Origin: Solimonas fluminis
Lineage (GTDB): Bacteria > Pseudomonadota > Gammaproteobacteria > Nevskiales > Nevskiaceae
NCBI RefSeq assembly: GCF_002930645.1
Contig: NZ_PSNW01000003.1
Location: forward strand, 186,001 to 250,000
Direction: 5' to 3'
DNA: 64,000 bases
Shown here: positions 1 to 7,739 of the stretch, one piece after another
How positions within the stretch are numbered: position 1 is the stretch's first letter
How the letters are laid out: every line of letters begins with the position of its first letter
Position numbers and translations under genes: made by a program
Notes under the pieces: model-generated
What the model saw: the letters and a program-made list of their open reading frames with translations, nothing else
Database searches by the model: none
Told to the model about the DNA's origin: nothing

Positions 1-345
1 GACCACGTAGCCGTTGCGGTCGGTGCCGAAGGCGCCGGCGCGGGAGTAGACCGTGGCGCCGTTGTCGCTCAGCGTGAAGAAGCCCTGGCCACTGATGGCC
101 AGGTCCAGGTTGTTGTTGGTGAAGTTCACCGAGCCCTGCGAGAACTGCTGGGCCACCTTGTCCAGGCGCACGCCGGCGCCCACCGCGTTGTCCGAGATGC
201 CGCCGGAACTCTGCGGGAAGAAATCCACGAACTGCGCGCGCGAGCCCTTGAAGCCCGTGGTGTTGGCGTTGGCGATGTTGTTGGCGGTCACGCCGAGATC
301 GGCGGAGGCGGCATTGAGGCCGGACAGGGCGATGCGGAAGGTCAT
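1..345 (-). CDS. flgE: Flagellar hook protein FlgE, N-terminal part (cut by window edge)
   Basis: Reading leftward from the ATG at 345 gives a protein beginning MTFRIALSGLNAASADLGV and continuing with the NNIANANTTGFK motif, the hallmark N-terminal flagellar rod/hook signature. About 115 codons are present and the frame is open to the edge, so the hook D1/D2 domains lie outside. FlgE polymerises outside the cell into the hook after export by the flagellar type III apparatus. It is the fourth gene of flgB-C-D-E: flgD ends about 10 bases upstream, so it is almost certainly co-transcribed. The family is certain; whether the remainder is intact cannot be seen. Confidence 0.95.
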   Translation of the reverse strand, partial: MTFRIALSGLNAASADLGVTANNIANANTTGFKGSRAQFVDFFPQSSGGISDNAVGAGVRLDKVAQQFSQGSVNFTNNNLDLAISGQGFFTLSDNGATVYSRAGAFGTDRNGYVV

Positions 346-354
346 GGGTGACTC

Positions 355-1017
355 CTAGAAGATCTGGCGGACATCGGCGAGCTTGGTGGCGCCGAGCCCG
401 GAGAGATTGAGCGTGAGCCCGTCGCTGCCCAGCGAAACGCTGTCGACCACGTCGAGCCCGTAGGTGGAAAGGGATTGCGTGCTGCCGCCCTGGTCGAGCG
501 TGGCGCGCAGGGTGTAGGTGCCGGCTTCCATGCGCTTGCCGGACTCGTCCTTGCCGTCCCAGGTGAACTGGTTGAGTCCCGCGGCGCGCGTGCCGAGGTC
601 CAGGCGGCGCACGACCTGGCCGGAGCCGTCGACCACGTCCACCTGCAGCGTGCCGCCGGCAGGCAGCTCGGCCGCGGCGCCCATGGCGCCCTCGTCCGGC
701 AGCAGCGACGTCTTGGACGGCACCAGCACGCCGCGCCCCACCATCTGGGCGCCCTGCAGGGCCTGCGACGACTGCAGGGAGGCCGCCATGGCGGAGAACG
801 ACTCCTGCATCTGCTGGATGCCGGAGACGGTGCTGAACTGCGCGATCTGGCCCAGGAACTGGGCGTTGTCCATCGGCTTGGTCGGGTCCTGGTTCTGCAG
901 CTGCGTGGTCATCAGCTTCAGGAATTCCTCCTGGCCGAGCTGCTGCTTCTTCTTGCTGCCGTCCTGCTGCAGCGAGAGCCCGAGGTTGTCGAAGGTGGTG
1001 CTGCCGACGGCGGCCAT
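355..1017 (-). CDS. flgD: Flagellar hook assembly (cap/scaffold) protein FlgD
   Basis: The 220-aa product has the FlgD N-terminal signature (EEFLKLMTTQLQNQDPTKPM, about residues 29-48), followed by a region ending in the Ig-like/tudor C-terminal domain with the FTWDGKDESGKRMEAGTY stretch typical of FlgD. Length matches the family (about 220-240 aa). FlgD caps the growing hook and is needed for FlgE polymerisation. It lies between flgC and flgE, about 10 bases from each, consistent with one operon. Confidence 0.96.
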   Translation of the reverse strand: MAAVGSTTFDNLGLSLQQDGSKKKQQLGQEEFLKLMTTQLQNQDPTKPMDNAQFLGQIAQFSTVSGIQQMQESFSAMAASLQSSQALQGAQMVGRGVLVPSKTSLLPDEGAMGAAAELPAGGTLQVDVVDGSGQVVRRLDLGTRAAGLNQFTWDGKDESGKRMEAGTYTLRATLDQGGSTQSLSTYGLDVVDSVSLGSDGLTLNLSGLGATKLADVRQIF

Positions 1018-1027
1018 GGATGGGTCC

Positions 1028-1432
1028 TTACTTGCCGAGGTTGAGCGTACGCAGGGTCATGTCCTTGGCGGTGTTCATCACCTCCACGCTGGCCTGGTAC
1101 GAGCGGGAGGCCGAGATCATGTTGACCATCTCCTCCACGATGTTGACGTTGGGTGCGTAGACGTAGCCGTCCTTGTCCGCCAGCGGGTTGCCCGGCTCGT
1201 AGCGCTTCTGCGCCTCGGCCTGGCTCTCGACCACGCCGCGCACCTGCACGCCGGAGCCCTCCGGGTTCTGGGCGTCGGCGATGGCCTGGAACACCGGCAG
1301 CCGCGCCTTGTAGACCGAGTTGGCGTCGCCGCTGACCGAATCCGCGTTGGCCAGGTTGGAGGCCACCGTGTTGAGTCGCACCGACTGCGCGCTGAGCGCG
1401 GAACCGGCGATGTCGAAGATCTTCATGGACAT
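1028..1432 (-). CDS. flgC: Flagellar proximal rod protein FlgC
   Basis: The 134-aa protein has the rod-protein N-terminus ([20 protein letters not shown] then NLANADS) and the C-terminal signature [20 protein letters not shown], both diagnostic of FlgC. Family length is about 135 aa. It forms part of the periplasmic rod between MS ring and hook. FlgB starts 14 bases upstream and FlgD about 10 bases downstream. Confidence 0.97.
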   Translation of the reverse strand: MSMKIFDIAGSALSAQSVRLNTVASNLANADSVSGDANSVYKARLPVFQAIADAQNPEGSGVQVRGVVESQAEAQKRYEPGNPLADKDGYVYAPNVNIVEEMVNMISASRSYQASVEVMNTAKDMTLRTLNLGK

Positions 1433-1446
1433 GGCGGGCTACTCCC

Positions 1447-1836
1447 TTACTGTCCGGTGATGGCGGTCAGCAGGGAGCGCAGCCGGCCGTCCATGAAGCT
1501 CAGGCTGGCCTGGTACTGCAGCGAGGCCTGCGCGAACTGCGACTGCTCCACCTGCGTATCCACGGTATTGCCGTCCACCGCGGGCTGCGTCTGCAGGCGG
1601 TAGACCGTGGCGGCCTTCAGTTTTGCGTCGTCGATGCCGCTATCCGTGGCAGCAGCGCCTCCGGCTGCAGTCGCGGCGGGCTGTTGCGCCGCCGCGAGCA
1701 GCTTCTGGAAATCGATGTCGCGCGCACGGTAGCCCGGGGTGTCGGCATTGGCGATGTTCGCGGCCAGCAGCTCCATGCGGCGCCGCTGCAGTTGCAGGGC
1801 GTCGGCGTGGATACCGAACAGCGGGTCGTTGGCCAT
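1447..1836 (-). CDS. flgB: Flagellar proximal rod protein FlgB
   Basis: I place the start at the ATG at 1836 (MANDPLFGIHADALQLQRRR), because a GGAGG ribosome-binding site sits just upstream and the longer open frame is low-complexity. The 129-aa protein carries the rod motif LLAANIANADTPGYRARDIDF, nearly identical to other FlgB proteins. FlgB is the first rod subunit above the MS ring. A sigma54-type promoter lies about 40 bases upstream, making this the first gene of flgBCDE. Confidence 0.95.
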   Translation of the reverse strand: MANDPLFGIHADALQLQRRRMELLAANIANADTPGYRARDIDFQKLLAAAQQPAATAAGGAAATDSGIDDAKLKAATVYRLQTQPAVDGNTVDTQVEQSQFAQASLQYQASLSFMDGRLRSLLTAITGQ

Positions 1837-1875
1837 GAGGTCCTCCGGGCGAAAAGCCTTTGTGGAGGAACCAAG

Positions 1876-1890
1876 GCAACTGCCGTACCA
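1876..1890 (-). promoter_or_regulatory. Sigma54-type promoter for flgBCDE
   Basis: On the minus strand the sequence reads TGGTACGGCAGTTGC, matching the -24/-12 consensus TGGCACG-N4-TTGC with one mismatch and the invariant GG and GC dinucleotides 12 bases apart. The predicted start is near 1864, about 28 bases before the flgB ATG. In Pseudomonas and Vibrio, rod/hook genes are class II or III sigma54-dependent operons driven by FleQ/FlrC-type activators, which fits. Confidence 0.75.
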
Positions 1891-1927
1891 GACCAGGGGC
1901 CGGATATCGGACAGAGCTTGGGGGGCC

Positions 1928-2015
1928 GTTCGCCCTGAGCCTGTCGAAGGGCGGGCGGCGGATGCGGCGGCGCGGGTCAACCAGGCCGCCCGCGCTTCGG
2001 CAGGCTCAGTATGAA
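1928..2015. repeat. REP-like paired inverted repeat between flgB and cheV
   Basis: The left part reads GTTCGCCCTGAGCCTGTCGA and the right part CGCTTCGGCAGGCTCAGTAT, its imperfect reverse complement about 60 bases away. The CTGAG-CNTGTCGAAG core recurs at 52101-52190 and 58746-58778 and, degenerate, at 5536-5560. Such extragenic palindromes are common in proteobacteria and may act as weak terminators or mRNA-stabilising hairpins; here it could end the cheV transcript. Confidence 0.7.
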
Positions 2016-2034
2016 CAGCCCCGAGGGTGCGCGC

Positions 2035-2967
2035 TTAGTGCCTGATCTGTATGGCTTTCAGCCGTTCCACCACGGCCTCGGCCAGTTCGTCGGAACTGAA
2101 CTTGGGCAGGAAGCGGTCCGCCCCCACCCGCTCCACCATGGCGTGGTTGAAGATGCCCGACAGCGAGCTGTGCATCAGCACGTAGAGCCCCTTCATGCGC
2201 GGGTCGCGACGGATTTCCGTCGTCAGCCGGTAGCCATCCATCGCCGGCATTTCGACGTCGGAGATCACCATCAGCAGCTGTTCGTCCAGCGCGCCCCGGT
2301 CCGCCAGTCCCTGGAGCTGGCGCAGTGCGTCCTTGCCGTCGGTGGCGGTCAGGGCCTCGATGCCCAGCTGGGTCAGCACCTTCTCGATCTGGCTGCGCGC
2401 CACCCGGGAATCGTCCACCACCAGCACCCGGCGCCCGCGGGCGTCCAGTTCCATCGCCCGCGCCTGCACCGAGTCCGACAGCCCCGGACGCTCGCCGGTC
2501 ACCGCCGCCAGCACCTTCTCCACGTCGATGATCTCCACCAGTTCCTCGCCGTAGCGGGTGATGGCGGTCAGGAAGCTCTCCGTGCCGGTCTCCGGCGGCG
2601 GCTGCACCGTGCCCACGTCCACATGGATGATGCGGTCCACCGCCTGCACCAGGAACCCCTGCACCGAGCGGCTGTACTCGGCCACGATCACGTGCGCCGC
2701 CGACTCCTCGGCGACCGCCGGCCCGCCGATGGCGCGGTGCAGGTCGATCACCGGCACCACCTTGCCGCGGATGTCCGCCACGCCCGCCACCAGCGGATGC
2801 GAGGACGGCATCATCGACAGTCGCGGCCGCCGGATGACCTCCTGCACCTTGAAGACATTGATCCCGAAGACCTGCCGCGGCCCCAGCCGGAACAGCAGCA
2901 GCGCCAGGCGGTTGTGCCCGGCCAGCTGGGTGCTGCGATCGATGCTCTCGAGTAGTCCGCTCGCCAT
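2035..2967 (-). CDS. cheV: Chemotaxis coupling protein CheV (CheW-like domain plus receiver domain)
   Basis: Starting at the ATG at 2967 (MASGLLESIDRSTQLAGHNR; GGAGA site upstream), the 310-aa protein has an N-terminal CheW-like domain (about residues 15-160; LALLLFRLGPRQVFGINVFK and ADIRGKVVPVIDLH) and a C-terminal receiver domain (about 175-300; VLVVDDSR acidic pocket, ISDVEMPAMDGY phospho-acceptor Asp, later Lys in RFLPKF). CheV couples chemoreceptors to CheA and is tuned by phosphorylation. It is divergent from flgA, the arrangement seen next to flagellar genes in pseudomonads, and has its own sigma28-type promoter. Confidence 0.95.
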   Translation of the reverse strand: MASGLLESIDRSTQLAGHNRLALLLFRLGPRQVFGINVFKVQEVIRRPRLSMMPSSHPLVAGVADIRGKVVPVIDLHRAIGGPAVAEESAAHVIVAEYSRSVQGFLVQAVDRIIHVDVGTVQPPPETGTESFLTAITRYGEELVEIIDVEKVLAAVTGERPGLSDSVQARAMELDARGRRVLVVDDSRVARSQIEKVLTQLGIEALTATDGKDALRQLQGLADRGALDEQLLMVISDVEMPAMDGYRLTTEIRRDPRMKGLYVLMHSSLSGIFNHAMVERVGADRFLPKFSSDELAEAVVERLKAIQIRH

Positions 2968-2987
2968 GCGCGTCTCCGTTTGGGCAG

Positions 2988-3014
2988 GTATCGGCGGCCG
3001 GGGACATTTCTTTA
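2988..3014 (-). promoter_or_regulatory. Sigma28 (FliA)-type promoter for cheV
   Basis: On the minus strand the -35 element TAAAGAAA and the -10 element GCCGATAC are separated by exactly 11 bases, against the FliA consensus TAAAGTTT-N11-GCCGATAA. The start would fall about 14 bases before the cheV ATG, leaving room only for the ribosome-binding site. This puts cheV in the late flagellar class with the chemotaxis genes. Confidence 0.75.
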
Positions 3015-3084
3015 GCGTCCCCTTCACCCTCGCCCACGGGCGCCGGAGGCATTCGTCCAGCGAGATTCGCAGGCGACGATCTGC

Positions 3085-3099
3085 TGGAACAGGCCTTGC
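3085..3099 (+). promoter_or_regulatory. Sigma54-type promoter for flgA
   Basis: TGGAACAGGCCTTGC has the invariant GG and GC spaced 12 bases and matches the TGGCAC-N5-TTGC consensus with one change. The predicted start lies near 3111, just before the flgA ATG at 3129. Confidence is lower than for the flgB site because the motif is slightly weaker. Confidence 0.55.
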
Positions 3100-3128
3100 C
3101 TCCACCCCGCCATCACCCGGAGCCCCGC

Positions 3129-3806
3129 ATGAAACTCCCCAGCGCCCTCCTCCTTCTGTTCGCCGGCAGCCTGGCGCAGGCCGCCGACGGCGTGCAGCCG
3201 CTGGAAGCCCTGCGCGACAGCGCCATCGCCGCCGTGCTCGCTCAGGCCGCTCCCAGCGCGCGCGCCGAAGCCCTGGCCCTGGACGAGCGCCTGCGCCTGC
3301 CCGCCTGCGCCGAGGCCCTGCGCGCCGCGCCGGAGCCGGTCCGCGGCGGCCAGGTGCGCGTCGCCGTCAGCTGCGGCGCCCCGGCGTCCTGGACCGTCTA
3401 CGTCGGGGTGCGCCTCACCGATATCCGCCCGGTGCTCACCCTGGCCCGCGGCGCCCAGCGCGGCGAGGCCATCGACGCCGGCCTGCTCGTCCCGCAGGAA
3501 CGCGACATCGCCAGCCTGCCCTACGGCTACTTCAGCGACCCCGCCCAGCTCGCCGGCCGCCAGCTGCGCCGCCCGGCCGGCGCCGGCAGCGTGCTCACGC
3601 CCGACATGGTGGAGGGCCAGAAGCTCGTCCGCCGCGGCGACCTCGTCACCGTCGTCGGCCGCGCCGGCCCCATGGAAGTGCGCAGCCAGGGCAAGGCCCT
3701 GCGCGACGGCGCCGCGGGCGACCGCATCCCGGTGGAGAACAGCAGTTCGCGACGGGTGGTGGAAGGCCGGGTGACCGGCGGCGGCCTGGTGGAGGTGCGC
3801 CTCTAG
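3129..3806 (+). CDS. flgA: Flagellar basal body P-ring assembly chaperone FlgA
   Basis: The ATG at 3129 begins a clear signal peptide (MKLPSALLLLFAGSLAQA), giving 225 aa. The C-terminal half is a SAF-like domain: VLTLARGAQRGEAIDAGLLV, RRPAGAGSVLTPDMV and RRGDLVTVVGRAGPMEVRSQ match the conserved FlgA pattern. FlgA works in the periplasm to help FlgI assemble into the P ring. It is divergent from cheV and upstream of flgMN, the usual flgAMN arrangement. Confidence 0.94.
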   Translation: MKLPSALLLLFAGSLAQAADGVQPLEALRDSAIAAVLAQAAPSARAEALALDERLRLPACAEALRAAPEPVRGGQVRVAVSCGAPASWTVYVGVRLTDIRPVLTLARGAQRGEAIDAGLLVPQERDIASLPYGYFSDPAQLAGRQLRRPAGAGSVLTPDMVEGQKLVRRGDLVTVVGRAGPMEVRSQGKALRDGAAGDRIPVENSSSRRVVEGRVTGGGLVEVRL

Positions 3807-3888
3807 TCGCGCCGCCATGAAAAAACCCAGCAGAAACAGCATCTCGCGGGCCGACGCCGGCTTTCCGTCGGCCGCCTTGCGGAAATCC

Positions 3889-3915
3889 TCAAGTTTTCCC
3901 GGCGGGCGCCGTTAA
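3889..3915 (+). promoter_or_regulatory. Sigma28 (FliA)-type promoter for flgMN
   Basis: TCAAGTTT and GCCGTTAA are separated by exactly 11 bases, each differing by one base from the FliA consensus TAAAGTTT-N11-GCCGATAA. It lies 34 bases before flgM. FliA-dependent expression of its own anti-sigma factor is the standard feedback loop. Confidence 0.85.
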
Positions 3916-3949
3916 CCGGGCCAGTACCCCATGCCCGAGGCGTCCCGCC

Positions 3950-4267
3950 ATGAGCTCGAAGATCGACAACACCTACGGTCCCCAGGGACCGGCCGCCGCC
4001 GCCCGCGCCCGCCAGGCGCAGGCCGTGCAGCCCAATGCCTCGCCGGGAAAGCCTGCTGCGGCCGTGACCCCCGGCGAGTCGGTCAAGCTCACCGGCGAAG
4101 CCCAGATGCTGGCCCAGGCCGGCAAGGCCGCCTCGGAAGCGCCGGACGTGGACATGAAAAAGGTCAGCGAGCTGCGCGACAAGGTCCGCGACGGCCGCTA
4201 CCAGGTGAACGCGGAGCGTGTCGCCTCGAAACTCACGCGGTTTGAATGGGAGCTTGCCAGCCGATGA
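3950..4267 (+). CDS. flgM: Anti-sigma28 factor FlgM
   Basis: The 105-aa protein begins MSSKIDNTYGPQGPAAAARA. It has a disordered, Ala/Gln-rich N-terminal half and a conserved C-terminal sigma-binding region (KVSELRDKVRDGRYQVNAER then VASKL, about residues 72-97), matching FlgM. It holds FliA inactive until the hook is finished and is then exported. The stop codon overlaps the flgN start (ATGA), so the two are translationally coupled. Confidence 0.93.
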   Translation: MSSKIDNTYGPQGPAAAARARQAQAVQPNASPGKPAAAVTPGESVKLTGEAQMLAQAGKAASEAPDVDMKKVSELRDKVRDGRYQVNAERVASKLTRFEWELASR

Positions 4268-4734
4268 GCCACAACCCCTGGGCCCCGCAGCCCCTTCCCC
4301 TGACGGAGAACCTGCGCCAGCAGCTCGAGCACACGCGACAGCTGCTGCTGACGCTGGAGTCGGAAAAGCAGGCCCTGCTGGCCGACGATGCCGACGTGCT
4401 CGAGCGCGTCACCGCCGCCAAGGCCGGCAGCGCCGAGATCCTGCGCCGCCTCGGCGAACCCCTGCTGCGCCTGCGCGCCGCCCAGGGTCCGCTGAAGGAA
4501 CACTTCGCCCGCCTGCCGGATGCCGCGCGCCTGCTCGCCGACTGGGACGAGCTGCAGGCGCTGGCACAGCGCTGCCAGCGCGCCAACCAGGAGAATGCCA
4601 TGGTGCTGGAAGTGCGCCACCGCCAGGTGCGCCAGACGCTGGCCAACCTGCGCGGCGACGTCCCCCAGCAGACCTATGGCCGCGGCGGCTACGGCAGCGT
4701 CAGCCTCGGCGGCCAGCGGCTCGGCAGCGCCTGA
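4264..4734 (+). CDS. flgN: Flagellar export chaperone FlgN
   Basis: Starting at the ATG that overlaps the flgM stop, the 156-aa product is mostly helical: LRQQLEHTRQLLLTLESEKQ (about 16-35), ALLADDADVLERVTAAKAG, and a C-terminal helix with NAMVLEVRHRQVRQTLANLR. This is the FlgN pattern and length. FlgN chaperones the hook-filament junction proteins FlgK and FlgL. Identification rests on pattern plus position after flgM. Confidence 0.88.
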   Translation: MSHNPWAPQPLPLTENLRQQLEHTRQLLLTLESEKQALLADDADVLERVTAAKAGSAEILRRLGEPLLRLRAAQGPLKEHFARLPDAARLLADWDELQALAQRCQRANQENAMVLEVRHRQVRQTLANLRGDVPQQTYGRGGYGSVSLGGQRLGSA

Positions 4735-4750
4735 CGGAGAACCCGCTGCC

Positions 4751-5467
4751 ATGAGCGCCCTCGCCATTCCTGCACAGACCGCGGCGGAGCGCGACCGAAC
4801 CGCCATCATCGAGGACCGCCGGCAGATCGCCGCCCTGCTCGGGCGCGTGCTGCATGCCCGCTGCCTGCTGTCGCTGAGCCTGGGCGAAGGCGAGCTGTGC
4901 AGCAGCCTGCTGCTGGAGGTCTCGCCCCTGCGCGGCTGCCTGCTGATCGACGCCCCGTTCCCCGAGATCCCGCTGACGCCGGGCACCTCGCTGCTGGTCA
5001 GCGGCCAGCTCGACGGTGGCCGCTTCGTGTTCCGCAGCACCGTCGAAGCCCCCACACTCGCCGCCACCGGCGACCTGCTGCAGCTGCGCTTCCCCGAGCG
5101 CGTGCAGTACCGCGAGCGCCGCGGCTCCTTCCGCATTGCCCTGCCCGCCAACGCCGGCCTGCCCGCCTCGCAGTTCACGCACGACGGCATGGTCTTCCGC
5201 GGCATGCTCGCCGACCTCTCCCGCAGCGGCGCCGCCACCGTCGTCACCGGCGGTCGCGGCGCGCCGGGCGAAGAACTGGACTGCCTGCTGCGCCTGCCGG
5301 GCACCACCCTGCAGACCCGCGCCGAAGTGCGCAGCCGCCACGAGCGCAACGGCCAGCTCCGCCTGGGCCTGCGGCTGGTCGATCTCACCCCGGCACAGGA
5401 CGCGATGCTGTCGGCCGAGATCGCGGCGCTGCAGCGGATGGCGCTGCGGGGCAGAAGGCCGCATTGA
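4751..5467 (+). CDS. PilZ-domain (YcgR-like) flagellar brake protein
   Basis: The 238-aa protein has an N-terminal YcgR-like region (about 20-110) and a C-terminal PilZ domain beginning at the c-di-GMP-binding RxxxR motif in YRERRGSFRIALP (about 118-130), with the second motif DLSRSGAATV (about 157-166). Two-domain YcgR proteins bind c-di-GMP and slow the flagellar motor. It follows flgN by 16 bases, so it probably shares the flgMN transcript, as in Pseudomonas where flgZ follows flgMN. The symbol flgZ is plausible but not certain. Confidence 0.88.
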   Translation: MSALAIPAQTAAERDRTAIIEDRRQIAALLGRVLHARCLLSLSLGEGELCSSLLLEVSPLRGCLLIDAPFPEIPLTPGTSLLVSGQLDGGRFVFRSTVEAPTLAATGDLLQLRFPERVQYRERRGSFRIALPANAGLPASQFTHDGMVFRGMLADLSRSGAATVVTGGRGAPGEELDCLLRLPGTTLQTRAEVRSRHERNGQLRLGLRLVDLTPAQDAMLSAEIAALQRMALRGRRPH

Positions 5468-5535
5468 GGCAGTGCCGTTCGCCCAGAACCTGCCGACGGG
5501 CGGGCAGTAACTCATTGTCCGGCAGGAAAAGTCCG

Positions 5536-5560
5536 CCGTGCTTCGACAGTTTCAGCACGG
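5536..5560. terminator. Hairpin between convergent genes (possible bidirectional terminator, REP-related)
   Basis: CCGTGCT and AGCACGG form a 7-bp perfect stem around an 11-base loop containing TCGACAG, a degenerate copy of the REP core seen at 1928-2015. It lies between the convergent PilZ gene and the next gene. No T-run follows, so any termination role is uncertain. Confidence 0.4.
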
Positions 5561-5572
5561 TTGGCCTCAGCC

Positions 5573-6247
5573 TCAAGGAACCCACTCGCTCGCCCAGGCT
5601 GTCGGATCGAGGCAGCCGACAGGGGCCGCTTTCACTTTCCGGGCCGGCCTGAAGTCCATAGGCACCGTCAGTTCCACCTTGAAGGCGATACGGCGAATGG
5701 CTCCATAGTCGCCCTCGCCCGAAATATCGTCCGGCGCTGCACTTCCGGGTTCGATATCGGCGTCGATCACGTGCAAAATTCCTGCGCCCATGGCGAAAGT
5801 CCCGAGCTTCCGGAGCGCATCCTTTTGCGCCCTATTGCCGGAGGGCCAAAGATAGTCCTCCAGTGCCGCCCTTGCGGCAGGCATGTCGGTCCGTCGCAGC
5901 AGAAACCAGAAACGACGGGGCTCCCTGGATACGGCATCCTGCGCAAGCACGGCATAGGTCGTATCGATCGCCGTGGCGGGCCGCCCGTGCCATGGCGGTG
6001 TTAGCAGGTAGATGTACGAATCGAATTCGCCCAGCCGGGGCTGGGTCGGCCCGATCTCGAAGGACCAGCCCCGCTGCTCGTTGCTGACTTCCATCCGGAA
6101 GGACAGGCCCATGCCGATGGCCTGGCGGAACTCCTGTTCTCCTTGCACCTGCCCTGAGAAGCTCAGGCGCTGGCACCCGGGCGCCGCGACGGCGGCCAGC
6201 GGGGACAGCAGGAGAAGCATGAGGGCGCACAGCAAGGTCCGCATCAC
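5573..6247 (-). CDS. Secreted protein of unknown function
   Basis: The 224-aa product begins with a clear Sec signal peptide (MMRTLLCALMLLLLSPLAAV then AAPG) and is therefore probably periplasmic. The mature part contains two cysteines (one just after the signal region, one near the C-terminus in GCLDPTAW) and no motif I recognise. A neighbouring ATG three bases downstream could also be the start. It is followed about 45 bases upstream by the pentapeptide-repeat gene on the same strand. I can assign no function. Confidence 0.75.
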   Translation of the reverse strand: MMRTLLCALMLLLLSPLAAVAAPGCQRLSFSGQVQGEQEFRQAIGMGLSFRMEVSNEQRGWSFEIGPTQPRLGEFDSYIYLLTPPWHGRPATAIDTTYAVLAQDAVSREPRRFWFLLRRTDMPAARAALEDYLWPSGNRAQKDALRKLGTFAMGAGILHVIDADIEPGSAAPDDISGEGDYGAIRRIAFKVELTVPMDFRPARKVKAAPVGCLDPTAWASEWVP

Positions 6248-6293
6248 AGTCTCCAGGACATCAGAAGGGAAAACCGCCGAACACCCAAATCCC

Positions 6294-6896
6294 TCAGTCC
6301 ACGATCTCGATGTCCAGACTCCGCAGCAGGTTCACCGCATCCGGCAGGCTGAAGCGCGCGCCGCTGATCCGGTTGCTCCGCGCATCGATCGCATAGTTCA
6401 CCGCATCGCTGAAGTCCGCCTTCACCAGCTTCGACTGGTGGAAGGTCGCTCCGGCGAAATCCGTCTGGATGAAGCTGGCATGCGAACAGTCCGCCTCGGT
6501 GAAGTCCACGTCGCGGGCCTGGCAGGCCTCCATCTTCGTTTCCTGCAGGTAGAGCCCGAAGAACGAGGACGAATTCAGCAGGCACTCGTCGAATCGGAGC
6601 TGCCCGCCCAAGGCCACGCTGGGCCAGCGCGCCGCCGTCCAGTCGATGCCGACCAGCTTGCAGGACGAGAACGACACCTCCCGGAACGAGCTGCCGCGCA
6701 GCACCGCCAGGCTGAGGTTGCAGCCGGAGAATTCGCAGCCGTCGAAACGGCACTGCAGCAGCTGCGCGTGCGAGAAATTGCACTTCGCGAAGCGGCAGTC
6801 GTGGAAGCTGGCGCCGTTCAGTTCGGCGCCCTCCAGGTCCAGCTTCTCGAAGAGCTTTCCCGAGTGCTCGGTCTTGTCCAGCAGGGCCTTGCTCAC
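6294..6896 (-). CDS. Pentapeptide-repeat protein (McbG/Qnr-like)
   Basis: I choose the GTG at 6896 (VSKALLDKTEHSGKLFEKLD), which has a CTGGAG site upstream and avoids overlap with the next gene; 200 aa. Two blocks of A(D/N)LXX-type repeats (about 20-75 and 105-165: GAELNGASFHDCRFAKCNFS, DFTEADCSHASFIQTDFAGA) are interrupted at GIDWTAARWP and end in a conserved tail (NLLRSLDIEIVD). That two-block right-handed beta-helix plan resembles McbG/Qnr proteins, which protect DNA gyrase. No resistance should be assumed: many chromosomal homologues have unknown roles. Confidence 0.85.
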   Translation of the reverse strand: MSKALLDKTEHSGKLFEKLDLEGAELNGASFHDCRFAKCNFSHAQLLQCRFDGCEFSGCNLSLAVLRGSSFREVSFSSCKLVGIDWTAARWPSVALGGQLRFDECLLNSSSFFGLYLQETKMEACQARDVDFTEADCSHASFIQTDFAGATFHQSKLVKADFSDAVNYAIDARSNRISGARFSLPDAVNLLRSLDIEIVD

Positions 6897-6957
6897 GCGG
6901 CCGGCTCCAGGGTTTTCAGGGTGGGGAGACCGGTTCAGGTCCTGCCCAAAGCGCCGC

Positions 6958-7713
6958 TCAACCGCTGGACTTCCTCGACTTCGCGCGGCTGCGTTCGCGG
7001 TACTCCGCGAGCACCCGCTCCACGTAGCTGCGGGTCTGGGGAAACGGCGGGATGCCGCGGTAGGCATCCACCGCGGTCGGCCCCGCGTTGTACGCGGCGA
7101 TGGCGAGGTGCGTGTCGTTCTTGAAGCGGCTCAACAGGCGGCTCAGGTAGCGCACGCCGCCGGAGATGTTCTGGTCGGCGTCGAAGCTGTCGGTGACGCC
7201 CAGTTCCGCCGCCGTCGCCGGCATCAGCTGCATCAGGCCGCGCGCGCCGACGCGCGAGACGGCACGCGTGTCGAAGCAGGATTCCACCCGGATCACCGCC
7301 TGCACCAGCGCCACGGGCACGCCATGGGCGTCGGCATGCCTGGCCATCACCGCCTGCCACGGCGCGGCCCGCTCATCCATCAGCTGCTGGTTCACGCCCT
7401 TGCAGGACGCCGCCCAGCCGACGAGCGTCTCTCCGGCTTCGGCACCGGCCTGCTCCTCCGCGGAAGCCGGTGGCGGCTCGCTCAGCACCGGGCGCGCCGC
7501 GCCGGAGCCCGGAAAGACCTCGGTGTACTCCCCGTTGGCCGGCGGGCTGGTCGAATACACCGGCATGCCCCGGCCGTTTTCCCGATAGAGGTAGAGCTTC
7601 AGCGGCTCGGCCGCCGCCTGCAGGCTCGCCAGGCCCAGCACGACGAAGGCCGACACGCGCAGCAGCGCGCGCCGGCAAGATGACTGGCTGAAGATCAAGC
7701 AGGATTCTCCCAT
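6958..7713 (-). CDS. Lytic transglycosylase, SLT domain
   Basis: Beginning at the ATG at 7713 the 251-aa protein has a signal peptide (about residues 1-35, ending SLQAAA), a short DUF4124-like stretch (GMPVYSTSPP) and a C-terminal SLT catalytic domain. The catalytic Glu lies in VIRVESCFD, followed by GARGLMQLMPATAAELGV, YLSRLLSRF and AAYNAGP. The enzyme would cleave the MurNAc-GlcNAc bond of peptidoglycan in the periplasm. A Lys/Arg/Ser-rich tail ends the protein. The start is near the remnant gene on the opposite strand, so this end may be rearranged. Confidence 0.88.
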   Translation of the reverse strand: MGESCLIFSQSSCRRALLRVSAFVVLGLASLQAAAEPLKLYLYRENGRGMPVYSTSPPANGEYTEVFPGSGAARPVLSEPPPASAEEQAGAEAGETLVGWAASCKGVNQQLMDERAAPWQAVMARHADAHGVPVALVQAVIRVESCFDTRAVSRVGARGLMQLMPATAAELGVTDSFDADQNISGGVRYLSRLLSRFKNDTHLAIAAYNAGPTAVDAYRGIPPFPQTRSYVERVLAEYRERSRAKSRKSSG

Positions 7714-7739
7714 GGGCGCGTACATTAGCAGCGACTTCG

